A stretch of DNA of 49,038 nucleotides, taken from Pseudomonadota bacterium. GTDB lineage: Bacteria; Pseudomonadota; Alphaproteobacteria; Acetobacterales; Acetobacteraceae. The stretch is from assembly GCA_021801255.1 (NCBI GenBank), contig JAJYYH010000030.1:1-49038 (forward strand), in the 5' to 3' direction. Shown one piece after another: positions 36,807 through 47,335 of this stretch. Made by a program: the position numbers and the translations under genes. Below the pieces are notes generated by a model. The model was not told where the DNA came from, did not search any database, and worked only from the letters and a program-made list of their open reading frames with translations. Within the stretch, counting starts at the first letter, position 1, and each line of letters begins with the position of its first letter.

Positions 36807-37631
36807 ATGACTGAAGCCCCGGTGATTTTCGACCGTCGCGCCGTGCGCCGCCAGCGCGAGCGCGCGGCCGTGCGGATCGGGGAGGTGGAGCTATTGGGCG
36901 ATCTCGCGGCGCGGCTAATCGAGCGGCTGGATGACACCACGCGGCGGTTTTCGCGGGCGCTTGATCTCGGCGGGCGGGGCGTGGTTGCGCCGCTCCTCCG
37001 CGGGCGCGGGATCGCGGTGGTCGCGGGTGACATCTCGCCCCGGATGGCCGCCCGATCCGGGCCACCTTGTCTCGCGCTCGACGAGGAATGCCTGCCCTTC
37101 GCGCCAGGCAGTTTCGATCTCGTCATCGCCAGCCTTTCGCTCCATTGGGTCAACGACCTGCCCGGCGCGCTGATCCAGATCCGCCGCGCGCTGGCGCCGG
37201 GCGGGCTCTTTCTCGCCAGCCTGCCGGCGGCCGGCACGCTCGGCGAGCTGCGCTCGGCGCTGCTCGGGGCCGAGGCCGCGCTCAGCGCGGGCGCCGCGCC
37301 GCGCATCGCGCCGTTCCCCGACCTCCGCGATTGCGCCGGGCTGTTGCAGCGCGCCGGTTTCGCTCTCCCGGTCGCCGATGTCGCGGAAATCGCGCTGCTT
37401 TACGCCGACCCTTGGGATCTGCTGCGTGATCTGCGCGATGCCGGCGAGGCGAACGCGCTCGCTGCGCGCAGCCGGCGCGTGCCGCGGCGGGCGCTGTTTT
37501 CCACGGCGCTGGCGGCGCTGCCGACCGAGGCGGGACGGGTGCGCGCGACGCTCCGCCTTGCCGTTTTGACCGGCTGGGCACCCGACGGCCCCCTTGCCAG
37601 CTTTGGCGGGGCCGCGTATGGCGGCAGGTGA
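36807..37631 (+). CDS. SAM-dependent methyltransferase (BioC/NDUFAF5-like)
   Basis: The 274-residue protein opens with IFDRRAVRRQRERAA, typical of the group containing mitochondrial NDUFAF5, and has the SAM motif ALDLGGRG, SFDLVIASLSLHWVNDL and ALAPGGLFL. NDUFAF5 hydroxylates a complex I subunit, while BioC starts biotin synthesis; which role applies here is unknown. The start at 36807 follows repeat site 6 and lacks a strong ribosome site; an upstream TTG would add residues encoded by the repeat. It is 39 bases ahead of the transhydrogenase operon. Confidence 0.82.
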   Translation: MTEAPVIFDRRAVRRQRERAAVRIGEVELLGDLAARLIERLDDTTRRFSRALDLGGRGVVAPLLRGRGIAVVAGDISPRMAARSGPPCLALDEECLPFAPGSFDLVIASLSLHWVNDLPGALIQIRRALAPGGLFLASLPAAGTLGELRSALLGAEAALSAGAAPRIAPFPDLRDCAGLLQRAGFALPVADVAEIALLYADPWDLLRDLRDAGEANALAARSRRVPRRALFSTALAALPTEAGRVRATLRLAVLTGWAPDGPLASFGGAAYGGR

Positions 37632-37670
37632 AGTCTCTCTGCCCTGGTCACAATCTGGAGGACTGATCGG

Positions 37671-38810
<1,140 letters not shown>

Positions 38811-38828
38811 GCCGGAGGAACGACGCCG

Positions 38829-39221
38829 ATGAACCCCCATGATCTGGCCAATGAGGCGACCACCCTCGCCGCTCGCGCTCAGGAGTTGGCCCAGCACGCT
38901 GAGGCCTATGCCGCCGCCGGCATACCCGCCCATGCCGGCGCACCGTTCATCTTGCTGCTGACGATTTTCGTCCTCGCCTGCTTCGTCGGCTATTATGTCG
39001 TGTGGAACGTGACGCCGGCGCTCCATTCGCCCTTGATGGCGGTGACCAACGCGATCTCCTCAGTGATCATCGTCGGCGCCATGCTCGCCGCCGGCTTGGC
39101 GGCAACTGGCGCCGGCATGAGCTTCGGCTTCCTCGCGGTGCTGCTCGCCTCGGTGAACATTTTTGGCGGCTTCGTGGTGACGCAGCGCATGCTGCAGATG
39201 TTCCGCAAGAAGACGAAGTGA
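38829..39221 (+). CDS. pntAB: NAD(P) transhydrogenase, alpha subunit part 2
   Basis: This 130-residue membrane protein has a short hydrophilic N-terminus and three to four helices, including [20 protein letters not shown] and [13 protein letters not shown], typical of the PntA-2 membrane domain. It follows pntAA by 18 bases and precedes pntB by 7, with GGAGGAA upstream. Confidence 0.95.
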   Translation: MNPHDLANEATTLAARAQELAQHAEAYAAAGIPAHAGAPFILLLTIFVLACFVGYYVVWNVTPALHSPLMAVTNAISSVIIVGAMLAAGLAATGAGMSFGFLAVLLASVNIFGGFVVTQRMLQMFRKKTK

Positions 39222-39228
39222 GGACGCG

Positions 39229-40638
39229 ATGCCCGAAAGCCTGACATCGGCCGCCTATCTCGCCGCCGCCGTTCTTTTTATTCTGGCACTGCGCGGCCTC
39301 TCGCATCCCGACAGCTCGCGGCGCGGCAATCTATTCGGCATGGTGGGCATGGCGATCGCCATTCTCGCGACGCTCTCCCATGCCGGGATGTCGTTCGCCG
39401 GCTACGGGCTGATCGTGCTTGGGCTGGCGATCGGCGGCAGCATTGGCGTATTTGTCGCGCTCCGCATCCAGATGACGGCGCTGCCACAGTTGGTCGCGGC
39501 GTTTCACTCTCTGGTCGGCATGGCCGCGGTGTTCGTCGCCGCCTCGGCGCTGAACGCGCCGCAGGCTTTTGGCATCGGCGAGCCGGGGGCGATCCATCTC
39601 GAAAGCCTGATCGAAATGTCGATCGGGCTCGCCATCGGCGCCATCACGTTTTCCGGCTCGGTCATCGCCTTCGCCAAGCTCCAGGCGCTGATGCGCGGCG
39701 CGCCCATCACTTTTCCCTTCCAGCACCAGATCAATCTGGCGATCGCCGTCGCCATCGTGCTGCTGATCGTAGCCTTCGTCGCCACCGGCGGCCTGCAGCC
39801 GCTGTTCTGGGTGATCGCGGCTCTCGCCTTCCTGCTCGGCTTCCTGCTGATCATTCCGATCGGGGGCGCTGACATGCCGGTGATCGTCTCGATGCTCAAC
39901 AGCTATTCCGGCTGGGCGGCCTCGGGCATCGGCTTTACCATCCAGAACCTCGCCCTGATCATCACCGGCGCCTTGGTCGGCTCTTCGGGCGCGATCCTCT
40001 CCTACATCATGTGCAAAGGAATGAACCGCAGCATTATCAACGTGCTGTTGGGCGGGTTCGGCACCGATACCAGCGCTGCCGGCGCCGGTGGGCCGGGCGT
40101 GGGCGATCGCACGGTGAAAAGTGGCGCGGCCGAAGATGCCGCCTTCATCCTCAAGAACGCCTCCAAGGTGATCGTCGTGCCGGGCTATGGCATGGCGGTC
40201 GCCCAGGCGCAGCACGCGCTTCGCGAAATGGCCGACACACTCAAAGCCGAAGGGGTGGAGGTGAAATACGCCATCCATCCGGTCGCCGGGCGCATGCCGG
40301 GGCACATGAACGTGCTGCTCGCCGAGGCCAACGTGCCCTATGACGAGGTGTTCGAGCTTGAGCAGATCAACAATGAGTTCTCGACGGCCGATGTTGCCTA
40401 TGTCATCGGCGCCAATGACGTGACCAACCCCGCCGCCAAAACCGACCCCACCTCACCGATCTATGGCATGCCGATCCTCGAAGTGGACAAAGCCAAGACG
40501 GTGCTGTTCGTCAAGCGCTCGATGGCTTCGGGCTATGCCGGGGTGGAGAACGAACTGTTTTTCCGGCCTAACACGATGATGCTGTTCGGCGATGCCAAGA
40601 AGATGACCGAGGAGATTGTCCAGGCACTCGGGCATTAG
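39229..40638 (+). CDS. pntB: NAD(P) transhydrogenase, beta subunit
   Basis: The 469-residue protein has eight or nine membrane helices (about 1-260), then the NADP(H)-binding domain III (about 290-469) with VPGYGMAVAQAQ, HPVAGRMPGHMNVLLAE and IGANDVTNPAA. It completes the proton-driven enzyme. It ends the operon; element B copy 3 and double-hairpin site 7 follow. Confidence 0.96.
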   Translation: MPESLTSAAYLAAAVLFILALRGLSHPDSSRRGNLFGMVGMAIAILATLSHAGMSFAGYGLIVLGLAIGGSIGVFVALRIQMTALPQLVAAFHSLVGMAAVFVAASALNAPQAFGIGEPGAIHLESLIEMSIGLAIGAITFSGSVIAFAKLQALMRGAPITFPFQHQINLAIAVAIVLLIVAFVATGGLQPLFWVIAALAFLLGFLLIIPIGGADMPVIVSMLNSYSGWAASGIGFTIQNLALIITGALVGSSGAILSYIMCKGMNRSIINVLLGGFGTDTSAAGAGGPGVGDRTVKSGAAEDAAFILKNASKVIVVPGYGMAVAQAQHALREMADTLKAEGVEVKYAIHPVAGRMPGHMNVLLAEANVPYDEVFELEQINNEFSTADVAYVIGANDVTNPAAKTDPTSPIYGMPILEVDKAKTVLFVKRSMASGYAGVENELFFRPNTMMLFGDAKKMTEEIVQALGH

Positions 40639-40659
40639 CCCTGAGCGTTTGCAAAAACC

Positions 40660-40745
40660 GCCCTCGCGCCCCGGAGTTGATCAGAAGAAAGCAGGTTTCC
40701 CCGCGAGCATTCATTTGCAGGTTCGATGGATTTTCAGGCTCTGAG
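40660..40745 (+). repeat. dispersed element B, copy 3
   Basis: It starts 21 bases after the pntB stop with CGCCCTCGCGCCCCGGA and ends GATTTTCAGGCTCTGAG (40729-40745), identical to the end of copy 2. A short frame gives IHLQVRWIFRL before its stop. Its start resembles that of copy 1, and like copy 1 it follows a plus-strand gene closely. Confidence 0.55.
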
Positions 40746-40825
40746 AGCCCGGGGCTTTCCTTTCCTCTCCCGCTGTACCCCCAGCACAACCATAGAGTTC
40801 GCCATCCTTTCCGGATATGGCGGGC

Positions 40826-40862
40826 TGGGGACGCGGCCCCCGGCGGTCCAGGGCACCCCACT
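40826..40862. repeat. GC-rich double-hairpin repeat, site 7 (decayed)
   Basis: CTGGGGACGCGGCCCCCGGCGG and CCAGGGC are recognisable by position against site 2, but pairing is partly lost. It sits between convergent pntB and ispDF. Confidence 0.4.
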
Positions 40863-40869
40863 CGCCTTA

Positions 40870-42036
40870 TTATAGCGCCGGGTACTGCACCGTCGCCAAG
40901 CATTGCGCGGCGATGCCCTCGCGCCGCGCAATCGGGCCGGTGCCGAGCGAGGAAGCGCTTTTCACGCTCACCCGCTCTGGCGGCACCGAGAGCAGGGTGG
41001 CGAGGCGGGTCACCATGCGGTCGTGGAATGGCGTGATATCGGGATGCTCGCAGATGACGCTGACATCGACATGGACAATCCGCCCGCCCTTCATGGTCAC
41101 CAGCGAGACCGCGTGGCGGAGGAACAGCTCCGAGGTCGCTCCCTGCCAGATCGGCATGCTGGGCTGGAAATGCCCCCCCCGGTCGGTGCCACCGATGGTG
41201 CCGAGCAAAGCGTCGGTGACGGCATTGAGCGGCACGTCGGCATTCTGCTGGCGGGCGATGCCGAAGCCGTGCGGCACCGGAATGCCACACAGCATGACGT
41301 GATCGCCGGGGCCGAAGGGATGCACGTCGAAGCCCCAGCCGGTATGCCATTCCTGGCGGCCGCGCTGGATGATCGTCTCGGCGCGCTCGAGATCGCGCTC
41401 GGTGGTGATCTTGAAATTATCGTCGCTGCCATGCACCACCGCGACCGCGATGCCGGCACGCTCGGCGACGAGGGAATCGTCGGTGAGATCGAGATGGATC
41501 GGATCGCGCAGATGGATGGCACGGTGCGCCGCCAGGATCTCGGGAAAACGGAAGCCCTGCGGCGTCTGCGCCCGCCAGACATCGCGGCGATCGAGGGTGT
41601 CGGTGACGATCATGTCCTGGCAACGCTTGAGCGTATCGGGCACCGGCAGAGCGGCGATCACCGCCGGATGGGCATCGAGTGCCGCGATCACCGCGCTGAT
41701 CGTTTCCTGCTCGACAAACGGGCGCACCGCGTCGTGGATGATGATCTTGGCCGGATCGCGCGCGGCAACCGCTTCCATGCCGAGGCGAACGGATTCCTGG
41801 CGGGTCGCCCCCCCGATCACCGGCGCCGGCAAATCGAGCCCCTCCACCGCCTCGGCGTAGAGCTTCTGGTCGAGCGGGTGGATGACCACCTGCACCAGCG
41901 AGACCGCCGGATGGCGGCGGAAGGCGAGCGCCGTGTGGCGCAGGATCGGCATGTCGTCGAGCAGCCGGTATTGCTTGGGGATCGGCCCACCCATGCGGCT
42001 GCCCCGCCCGGCGCCCACGATCAACGCGACGGTCAT
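40870..42036 (-). CDS. ispDF: IspD-IspF fusion with a degenerate IspF half
   Basis: The 388-residue protein joins IspD (residues 1-225; GAGRGSRMGG, PKQY, HDAVRPF, WRAQTPQ) to IspF (about 231-388), two MEP-pathway enzymes. IspD motifs are intact. In IspF, Asp237 and His239 in GFDVH remain, but the third zinc ligand (His42 in E. coli) is Asn271, His34 is Gln263, and the conserved ATTTE loop is SASSL (360-364), losing both threonines and the metal-binding Glu. Asp275 and Asp285 are kept and alignment is gap-free, so this is not a frameshift. IspF activity is doubtful; a second ispF elsewhere is probable. Confidence 0.9.
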   Translation of the reverse strand: MTVALIVGAGRGSRMGGPIPKQYRLLDDMPILRHTALAFRRHPAVSLVQVVIHPLDQKLYAEAVEGLDLPAPVIGGATRQESVRLGMEAVAARDPAKIIIHDAVRPFVEQETISAVIAALDAHPAVIAALPVPDTLKRCQDMIVTDTLDRRDVWRAQTPQGFRFPEILAAHRAIHLRDPIHLDLTDDSLVAERAGIAVAVVHGSDDNFKITTERDLERAETIIQRGRQEWHTGWGFDVHPFGPGDHVMLCGIPVPHGFGIARQQNADVPLNAVTDALLGTIGGTDRGGHFQPSMPIWQGATSELFLRHAVSLVTMKGGRIVHVDVSVICEHPDITPFHDRMVTRLATLLSVPPERVSVKSASSLGTGPIARREGIAAQCLATVQYPAL

Positions 42037-42148
42037 GCGAAATTTTCTCTCCAGCCAGGATATGTCTTAGGCAGAACGCTTGAGCCGGAGTGATCGGCCA
42101 AACCTTTGGTGCGGTCAAGCGCGGGATCGGTGAGGCGGAGGGCGAAAG

Positions 42149-42487
42149 ATGGGTGAGGCGCGGGTCAAGACGGAATTATGGGTGCAGGCAATGCTCCGCA
42201 CCGGCACGGTCGCGGGCCGGCCCGGCGTAGTGCTGCGCCGCGGTGACGCCGACGCCGGGGGAGTGCTCGTCGTGCTGCGGGGGCGCGAGGGGCTCTGCGT
42301 GCTCTCGCAGATCCGCGGCCCCGATGGCGGCGCGGCCTGGCTCGCCGCGACCGGGCCGGCGCCGGTCGATGAGCCGGCGGTCGATCGCTATATCACCCGC
42401 CAGATCGCATTCGACCCCGATCTCTGGGTGATCGAATTCGACGCCCCCGACCTCCGGCCACCCTTCGAGGCACGCATCATCATCTGA
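42149..42487 (+). CDS. DUF1491 family protein
   Basis: The 112-residue protein fits this alphaproteobacterial family of unknown function: KTELWVQAMLR near the start, VVLRRGDADAGGVL, and the end QIAFDPDLWVIEFD. No catalytic residues are known. GGAGGG precedes the start. It is a single gene between the divergent ispDF and an SDR gene. Confidence 0.85.
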   Translation: MGEARVKTELWVQAMLRTGTVAGRPGVVLRRGDADAGGVLVVLRGREGLCVLSQIRGPDGGAAWLAATGPAPVDEPAVDRYITRQIAFDPDLWVIEFDAPDLRPPFEARIII

Positions 42488-42595
42488 TCTCCCGGATTTG
42501 ATCCCGCCGGACCGATCCCCCTAGGCAGCGCATGGCGCGGGCGCCATCATCGCCGCCGCGCGGGAGGGTTCCGTGCCAGCGAGCGGGAGGGAAAA

Positions 42596-43345
42596 ATGCG
42601 TCTCAAAGGGAAATCAGCGCTGATCACGGGCGCGGCATCCGGTTTCGGCGCCGGCATCGCGCGGCGCTTCGCAGCCGAAGGTGCGAAAATCGTGCTCATG
42701 GACATCAATGGCCCGGGAGCGGCGGAAATGGCTGAGGCGATCGGGCATGACGCGATTGCCATAACCGGCGATGTCACCAGCCGGACCGATACCGAGGCCG
42801 CGGTCGGGCGCGCCGTCCAGCATGGCGGCAAACTCGACATTGTCGTCAACAACGCCGGCTGGACGCATCGCAACAAGCCGCTGCTGGAGGTGACGGAAGA
42901 CGAGTTCGACCGCGTCTATGCGATCAACGTCAAATCGATCTACCACATGGTCAACGCCGCCGTGCCGGTGCTGCGCGCCCAGAAAAGCGGCGTGATCATC
43001 AATATCGGCTCGACCGCCGGCATCCGCCCGCGCCCCGGCCTTACCTGGTATAACGGCACCAAGGGAGCGGTGAACTTGCTTTCGCGCTCGCTCGCCGCCG
43101 AACTCGCCCCCGATCATATCCGCGTGAACTGCATCGCCCCGGTGATGGGCGCGACGGGACTACTCGAAGCCTTCATGGGGGTTCCCGACACCGCGGAGAA
43201 TCGCGCCCGCTTCCTCGCCACCATCCCGCTCGGCCGGCTCTCGACGCCGGAAGACATCGCCAACGCCTGCCTCTATCTCGCGTCCGACGAGGCGGAATTC
43301 ATCACCGGCGTGATTCTAGAGGTCGATGGCGGGCGGACGATCTGA
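42596..43345 (+). CDS. SDR-family oxidoreductase
   Basis: This 249-residue classical short-chain dehydrogenase has the cofactor motif TGAASGFGAGI, NNAGWTH, the catalytic Ser in INIGSTAG and WYNGTKGA (Tyr-x-x-x-Lys). An Asp after the second strand (LMDING) favours NAD over NADP. The C-terminal VDGGRTI is typical of FabG-like enzymes. The substrate is unknown. A GGGAGGG site precedes it. Confidence 0.9.
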   Translation: MRLKGKSALITGAASGFGAGIARRFAAEGAKIVLMDINGPGAAEMAEAIGHDAIAITGDVTSRTDTEAAVGRAVQHGGKLDIVVNNAGWTHRNKPLLEVTEDEFDRVYAINVKSIYHMVNAAVPVLRAQKSGVIINIGSTAGIRPRPGLTWYNGTKGAVNLLSRSLAAELAPDHIRVNCIAPVMGATGLLEAFMGVPDTAENRARFLATIPLGRLSTPEDIANACLYLASDEAEFITGVILEVDGGRTI

Positions 43346-43365
43346 CCCTGGCTTCCCGCACCCGT

Positions 43366-44748
43366 TCAGCTGGTGGCCGGCACGCCGGCTTGGGCGAGGG
43401 CGGCGGCTTGGCGTGCGGCCACCTGGTCGGTGTCGAAATCGGCAATCAGCTCGTGGAACAGGCGGTGCCAGTTGAGTTCGGCGCCGAGCCGCAGAAACAC
43501 GCTGCCAAGGCCGATCGCCGAGCGGTCCATGAGGACGAATTCGCGCGGTGGCCGGACGCCGCCGGTACGTTTGAGGCCGGCATGCACCTCCTCGGCGACG
43601 GCGCGGCCATATTGCGGATCATTGGTCTCCTGGATGCGCCGCACCCGGTCCTGCATCAGGGGTTCATAGAGGAACTGCGCCCAGAGATTGAGCACCGTGA
43701 GCTTCTCCGCGGTGATGTCCTTGAATCCCCAGCTTTCATAGGCGGCATGGGCGCGCGCCAGATCCTTGTCGCGCACCGCCTCGAAGAGATCGATCACGCC
43801 CCGTACGAAGCGGGCAGGAAAAACCCGGATCGCGCCAAAATCGAGCAGATTGACCTGATTGCCCTCCCGCACCTGATAATTGCCGAGATGCGGATCGCCA
43901 TGGATCACGCCATAGCGGTAGAACGGCACATACCAGGCGCGAAACAGCGCGACGGCGACCTCGTTACGCGCCTCCTGGGGGGGATCATCGGCCATCCAGC
44001 GCATCAAGGGCCGGCCTTCGAGCCAGGTCATGGTGAGCAGGCGCCGGGTGCAAAAACCTGCGATCGGGGCGGGGACACGCACGGTGGGCTCGGACGCGAG
44101 CATCTGGCGGTAGAGCTGCATCTGCGCCGCCTCGCGCCGGTAGTCGAGTTCCTCGCGCAGCCGCTCCGCCAGCTCGGCATAGATATCGCCCTGCTGAATG
44201 GCGTTATCCATGCGGTGATAGATCGCCATGGCGAGCTTGAGCTGTCGGAGATCGGCCTCCACCGTGCTCGGCATGTCGGGGTATTGCAGCTTGCAGGCAA
44301 CCTCGGTGCCGTCATGCAGGCGCGCGCGATGGACCTGGCCGAGGCTCGCCGCGGCGGCGGCCTCCTCGTCGAAGGCGGCGAAACGGCCGCGCCAGTCGGG
44401 GCCGAGTTCGCCCGCCATGCGCCGGCGCACGAAGGCGCGGCCCATCGGCGGGGCGTTGGCCTGGAGTTCCGCGAGTTCGGCGGCGTATTCGGCGGGCAGC
44501 GCGTCGGGCACGGTCGAGAGAAACTGCGCCACCTTCATCAGCGGCCCCTTGAGTCCGCCCAGGATCTGCTTCAGGTCCTCGGCGTGCGCGGCGCGATTGG
44601 GGCTGACGCCAAAAAGCCGGGCGCCGGCGACGCGCGCGGCAATGCCGCCGACCGCGCCCGAGGTGCGCGCCATGCGCTTGATCTCACCGAAAAACGAGGC
44701 GCGCCCAGCATCATCATGGGGAGCATCCTCGCGGGAAGTACCCGACAT
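43366..44748 (-). CDS. ABC1/AarF (UbiB-like) atypical kinase
   Basis: The 460-residue protein has the ABC1 motifs LKGPLMKVAQFLST (the KxGQ-equivalent, here KVAQ), the ASLGQVHRA loop, VACKLQYP, HGDPHLGNY and LLDFGAIR. These proteins support ubiquinone synthesis or membrane lipid homeostasis rather than phosphorylating proteins. The start at 44748 overlaps the stop of the upstream peptidase by one base (TGATG), so the two are co-translated. Confidence 0.9.
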   Translation of the reverse strand: MSGTSREDAPHDDAGRASFFGEIKRMARTSGAVGGIAARVAGARLFGVSPNRAAHAEDLKQILGGLKGPLMKVAQFLSTVPDALPAEYAAELAELQANAPPMGRAFVRRRMAGELGPDWRGRFAAFDEEAAAAASLGQVHRARLHDGTEVACKLQYPDMPSTVEADLRQLKLAMAIYHRMDNAIQQGDIYAELAERLREELDYRREAAQMQLYRQMLASEPTVRVPAPIAGFCTRRLLTMTWLEGRPLMRWMADDPPQEARNEVAVALFRAWYVPFYRYGVIHGDPHLGNYQVREGNQVNLLDFGAIRVFPARFVRGVIDLFEAVRDKDLARAHAAYESWGFKDITAEKLTVLNLWAQFLYEPLMQDRVRRIQETNDPQYGRAVAEEVHAGLKRTGGVRPPREFVLMDRSAIGLGSVFLRLGAELNWHRLFHELIADFDTDQVAARQAAALAQAGVPATS

Positions 44749-46553
44749 CAGCCCGCGGCCTCGATCTGATCGATCAGTCCCGCGATGACATCGAGCCCGC
44801 GCCGCCAGAACGCCGGATCGGCGGCATCCAGTCCGAACGGGGCGAGCAATTCGCGATGCCGCTTGCTGCCGCCGGCGCGCAGGAGATCGAGATATTTTTC
44901 GGCGAAACCGGGATGGCCATCCTCGAAGACGCCATAGAGCGCGTTCACCAGGCAATCACCGAAGGCATAGGCATAGACATAAAAGGGCGTGTGGATGAAA
45001 TGCGGGATATAGGCCCAGAACACCGCATAGTCGGGGGTGAACTCGAACGCCGGGCCGAGGCTTTCGCGCTGCACCTCGAGCCAGATCTCGCCGATCCGCG
45101 GCGCCAGCAGCTCGCCTTCGCGGCGCGCGAGGTGCAGGCGCTTCTCGAAGCGGTAAAAAGCGATCTGGCGGACCACGGTGTTGAGCATGTCCTCGACCTT
45201 GGCCGCCAGCATCACCCGCTTGCGGCGCGGATCGCGCTCTTTCGCGACCATGGCGCGGAAAGTCAGCATTTCGCCGAAAACCGAGGCGGTCTCGGCCAGG
45301 GTGAGCGGGGTGTTGGCGAGCAGATAGCCCTGATCGCCGGCGAGCACCTGATGCACGCCATGGCCGAGTTCATGGGCCAGCGTCATCACGTCGCGGGTGC
45401 GGCCGTGATAGTTGAGCAGCAGATAGGGATGGGCGCTGGGCACCGTCGGATGGGCGAAAGCGCCACCGGCCTTGCCGGGGCGAGGTGCTGCGTCGATCCA
45501 CGGCTGCTCGAAAAAGCGCCGGCCGATCTCGGCGAGTTCCGGCGAGAACGCGCCATAGGCCTCGAGCACGCGCGCCCGCGCTGCGTCCCAGGCAATGTCG
45601 CGGTCGTCATCCTCGGGCAGCGGCGCGTTACGGTCCCAGTGCTGGAGTTTTTCCAACCCGAGCCAACGCGCCTTCAATGCGTAATAACGGTGTGACAACC
45701 GCGGAAAGGCCTCCGCGACCGCCTGCTCCAGCGCCTCCACCACCTCGTCCTCGACCATGTTGGCGCGGTTGCGCGAACTCCAGGGCTGCGGATAGCGCCG
45801 CCAAGTGTCGATGATCTCCTTGTCCTTGGCGAGGGTATTGGTGATGAAGGAAAAAAGCCGGATATTGCTGGCGAAAACCTCGCCGATCGCCACCGCCGCC
45901 GCTTCGCGCAAGCCGCGGTCGCGATCGGAGAGTTTTTCCAGGGCCGCGTTCACCGTCAGCGCCTCGCCACGCAAAGGGACGCGCAGCGCCGCGATGGTCT
46001 CGTCGAACAGCCGGCTCCAGGCGGAATGGCCTGTCACCTCTTTCTCGTGCAGGAGCTTTTCCAGCTCGTCCGAAAGCTGGTGCGGGCGGAACACCCGCAG
46101 ATCCTCCAGCCAGGGCCGGAAATGGGCAAGCGCCGGGGCCGCGAGCTTGGGTGCCAGCGCCGCCTCGTCGAGGCGGTTGAGCTCGAGGGTGAAGAACAGG
46201 AGATGGCTGCTGATCGCCGTCACCCGCTCGGTGATGGTCTGATAGAAGCGGCCACGCTCGGGGTCGCTCGAAAGCGCGGCGAACAGCAGTTGCGCATAGG
46301 ACATCACCCGCCCGAGCCGCTCCTCGATCCGCTCATAGGCGGCGATCGCCTCGGCCAGCGCCTCGCCCGAGAGCTTGGCAAGCGTGCCCGCATAGGTTGC
46401 GGAAAAGCTTTGCGCCTCGCGCTCGCTTCGTGCAAGATCGGCGCTGACAGCGGCGCTGTCGGGGGCGGGATAGAGGTCGGAGAGATCCCAAACAGGTAGA
46501 CCATCGGTTGTCGCCGCGCCATCGGCAGCAGCGGACCGCAGGGGAACGGGCAT
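44748..46553 (-). CDS. pepF: oligoendopeptidase F-type M3 metallopeptidase
   Basis: This 601-residue cytoplasmic zinc peptidase cuts short peptides. The active site is TLAHELGHGVHQ (about 385-395), with the third ligand in an ETASVFGE helix. Length and layout agree with M3B oligoendopeptidases. It starts at 46553 with a disordered 20-residue tail and is directly coupled to the ABC1 gene downstream. Confidence 0.92.
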   Translation of the reverse strand: MPVPLRSAAADGAATTDGLPVWDLSDLYPAPDSAAVSADLARSEREAQSFSATYAGTLAKLSGEALAEAIAAYERIEERLGRVMSYAQLLFAALSSDPERGRFYQTITERVTAISSHLLFFTLELNRLDEAALAPKLAAPALAHFRPWLEDLRVFRPHQLSDELEKLLHEKEVTGHSAWSRLFDETIAALRVPLRGEALTVNAALEKLSDRDRGLREAAAVAIGEVFASNIRLFSFITNTLAKDKEIIDTWRRYPQPWSSRNRANMVEDEVVEALEQAVAEAFPRLSHRYYALKARWLGLEKLQHWDRNAPLPEDDDRDIAWDAARARVLEAYGAFSPELAEIGRRFFEQPWIDAAPRPGKAGGAFAHPTVPSAHPYLLLNYHGRTRDVMTLAHELGHGVHQVLAGDQGYLLANTPLTLAETASVFGEMLTFRAMVAKERDPRRKRVMLAAKVEDMLNTVVRQIAFYRFEKRLHLARREGELLAPRIGEIWLEVQRESLGPAFEFTPDYAVFWAYIPHFIHTPFYVYAYAFGDCLVNALYGVFEDGHPGFAEKYLDLLRAGGSKRHRELLAPFGLDAADPAFWRRGLDVIAGLIDQIEAAG

Positions 46554-46820
46554 CTCGGTTCGTCCTATGGTTTGTTCCTCAAGGATGTAAGCGATCCCCG
46601 CGCCGCGTCAAAGGGGGCGCGTGGCGTGAGATAAGGCGGAGCGAAGGGCGGAGCCGTGAAACCGACCCGTTGCGGGGGATTCCCTAAGGTACCTCCACAG
46701 ATGGTAGCGCTGCCGTGGCTCTGGGCAAGGGCGGGCATCATGGCGGCGCTGAGGAAGGTCGTGCAGATTACGATTGATGAGGCGGATACCGGAGGCGGCA
46801 TCTTGTGCCGAAGGTAGAAT
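46554..46820. other. intergenic region left of the IS4 remnant
   Basis: A plus-strand frame here ends with WLWARAGIMAAL and ITIDEADTGGGI before a stop at about 46818, but it has no convincing start and was not recognised. It may be the tail of a gene cut by the IS remnant. No RNA gene was seen. Confidence 0.4.
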
Positions 46821-47335
46821 ATATTCGCCCCTTCTCAGGCCCGAATCACCCGCATCCAGCTCATGTTCACGTTTTTACCATGTAGTTCTACACGGATGGG
46901 CCCTCACCCCATGGCTACGGGATTCACCCATTTGACTGGGTAGCGAGGACGAGGCCTGCGGCCATTGAGGCGAAACATGCCCTTCTGGCTCGCATGGTTT
47001 TTGACCCCGGTGGCATGTAGTAGCAGTTCCAGCCCCCGAGCCGCGCAACGATCCAGGAAAGCCACGCGAGAGAATGGGGTGGATGATGGTTTTGCTGGCG
47101 GATTGTTTTGCCTTCAAGTGTCGGGGCGATGGCCTCGGCAGCCGGGATCAGGGTGGCGTCGATCACCTCGGTTGCTGACCGTGGACTGCCATCGCGAGCG
47201 TCGACTAATTGGACGCTACGGGTTGCTGCCGCAAGCCCGACCAGAGCCAGGTTGAACAGTCGCCTGGCGTTATACATTTGAGTTTCTTCCAGCCGCATAC
47301 CGTCGCTTTTCAAACACCGCCGGAAGTTCAGTTTA
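46821..47335 (-). mobile_element. IS4-family element remnant with transposase C-terminus
   Basis: On the minus strand a frame (best part 46924-47313) encodes LKSDGMRLEETQ, SVQLVDARDG, TLEGKTIRQQN and AWLSWIVARLGGWN, the C-terminal third of IS4-type transposases, including the conserved Glu-Gly-Lys-Thr and Lys/Arg-Leu-Gly-Gly-Trp motifs. The N-terminal two-thirds, with most of the DDE site, is missing, so it cannot move alone. The break lies at the stop codon of the neighbouring methyltransferase gene. Confidence 0.75.

Noticed and set aside
43366-44748. KVAQ in place of KxGQ in the ABC1 kinase as a lost residue
   Set aside because: The MKxAQ form is usual in this alphaproteobacterial subgroup, so it is not a defect.
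46565-46801. 78-codon minus-strand frame with a signal-like N-terminus
   Set aside because: No family match by eye and the opposite strand has equal claim; treated as unassigned intergenic DNA.
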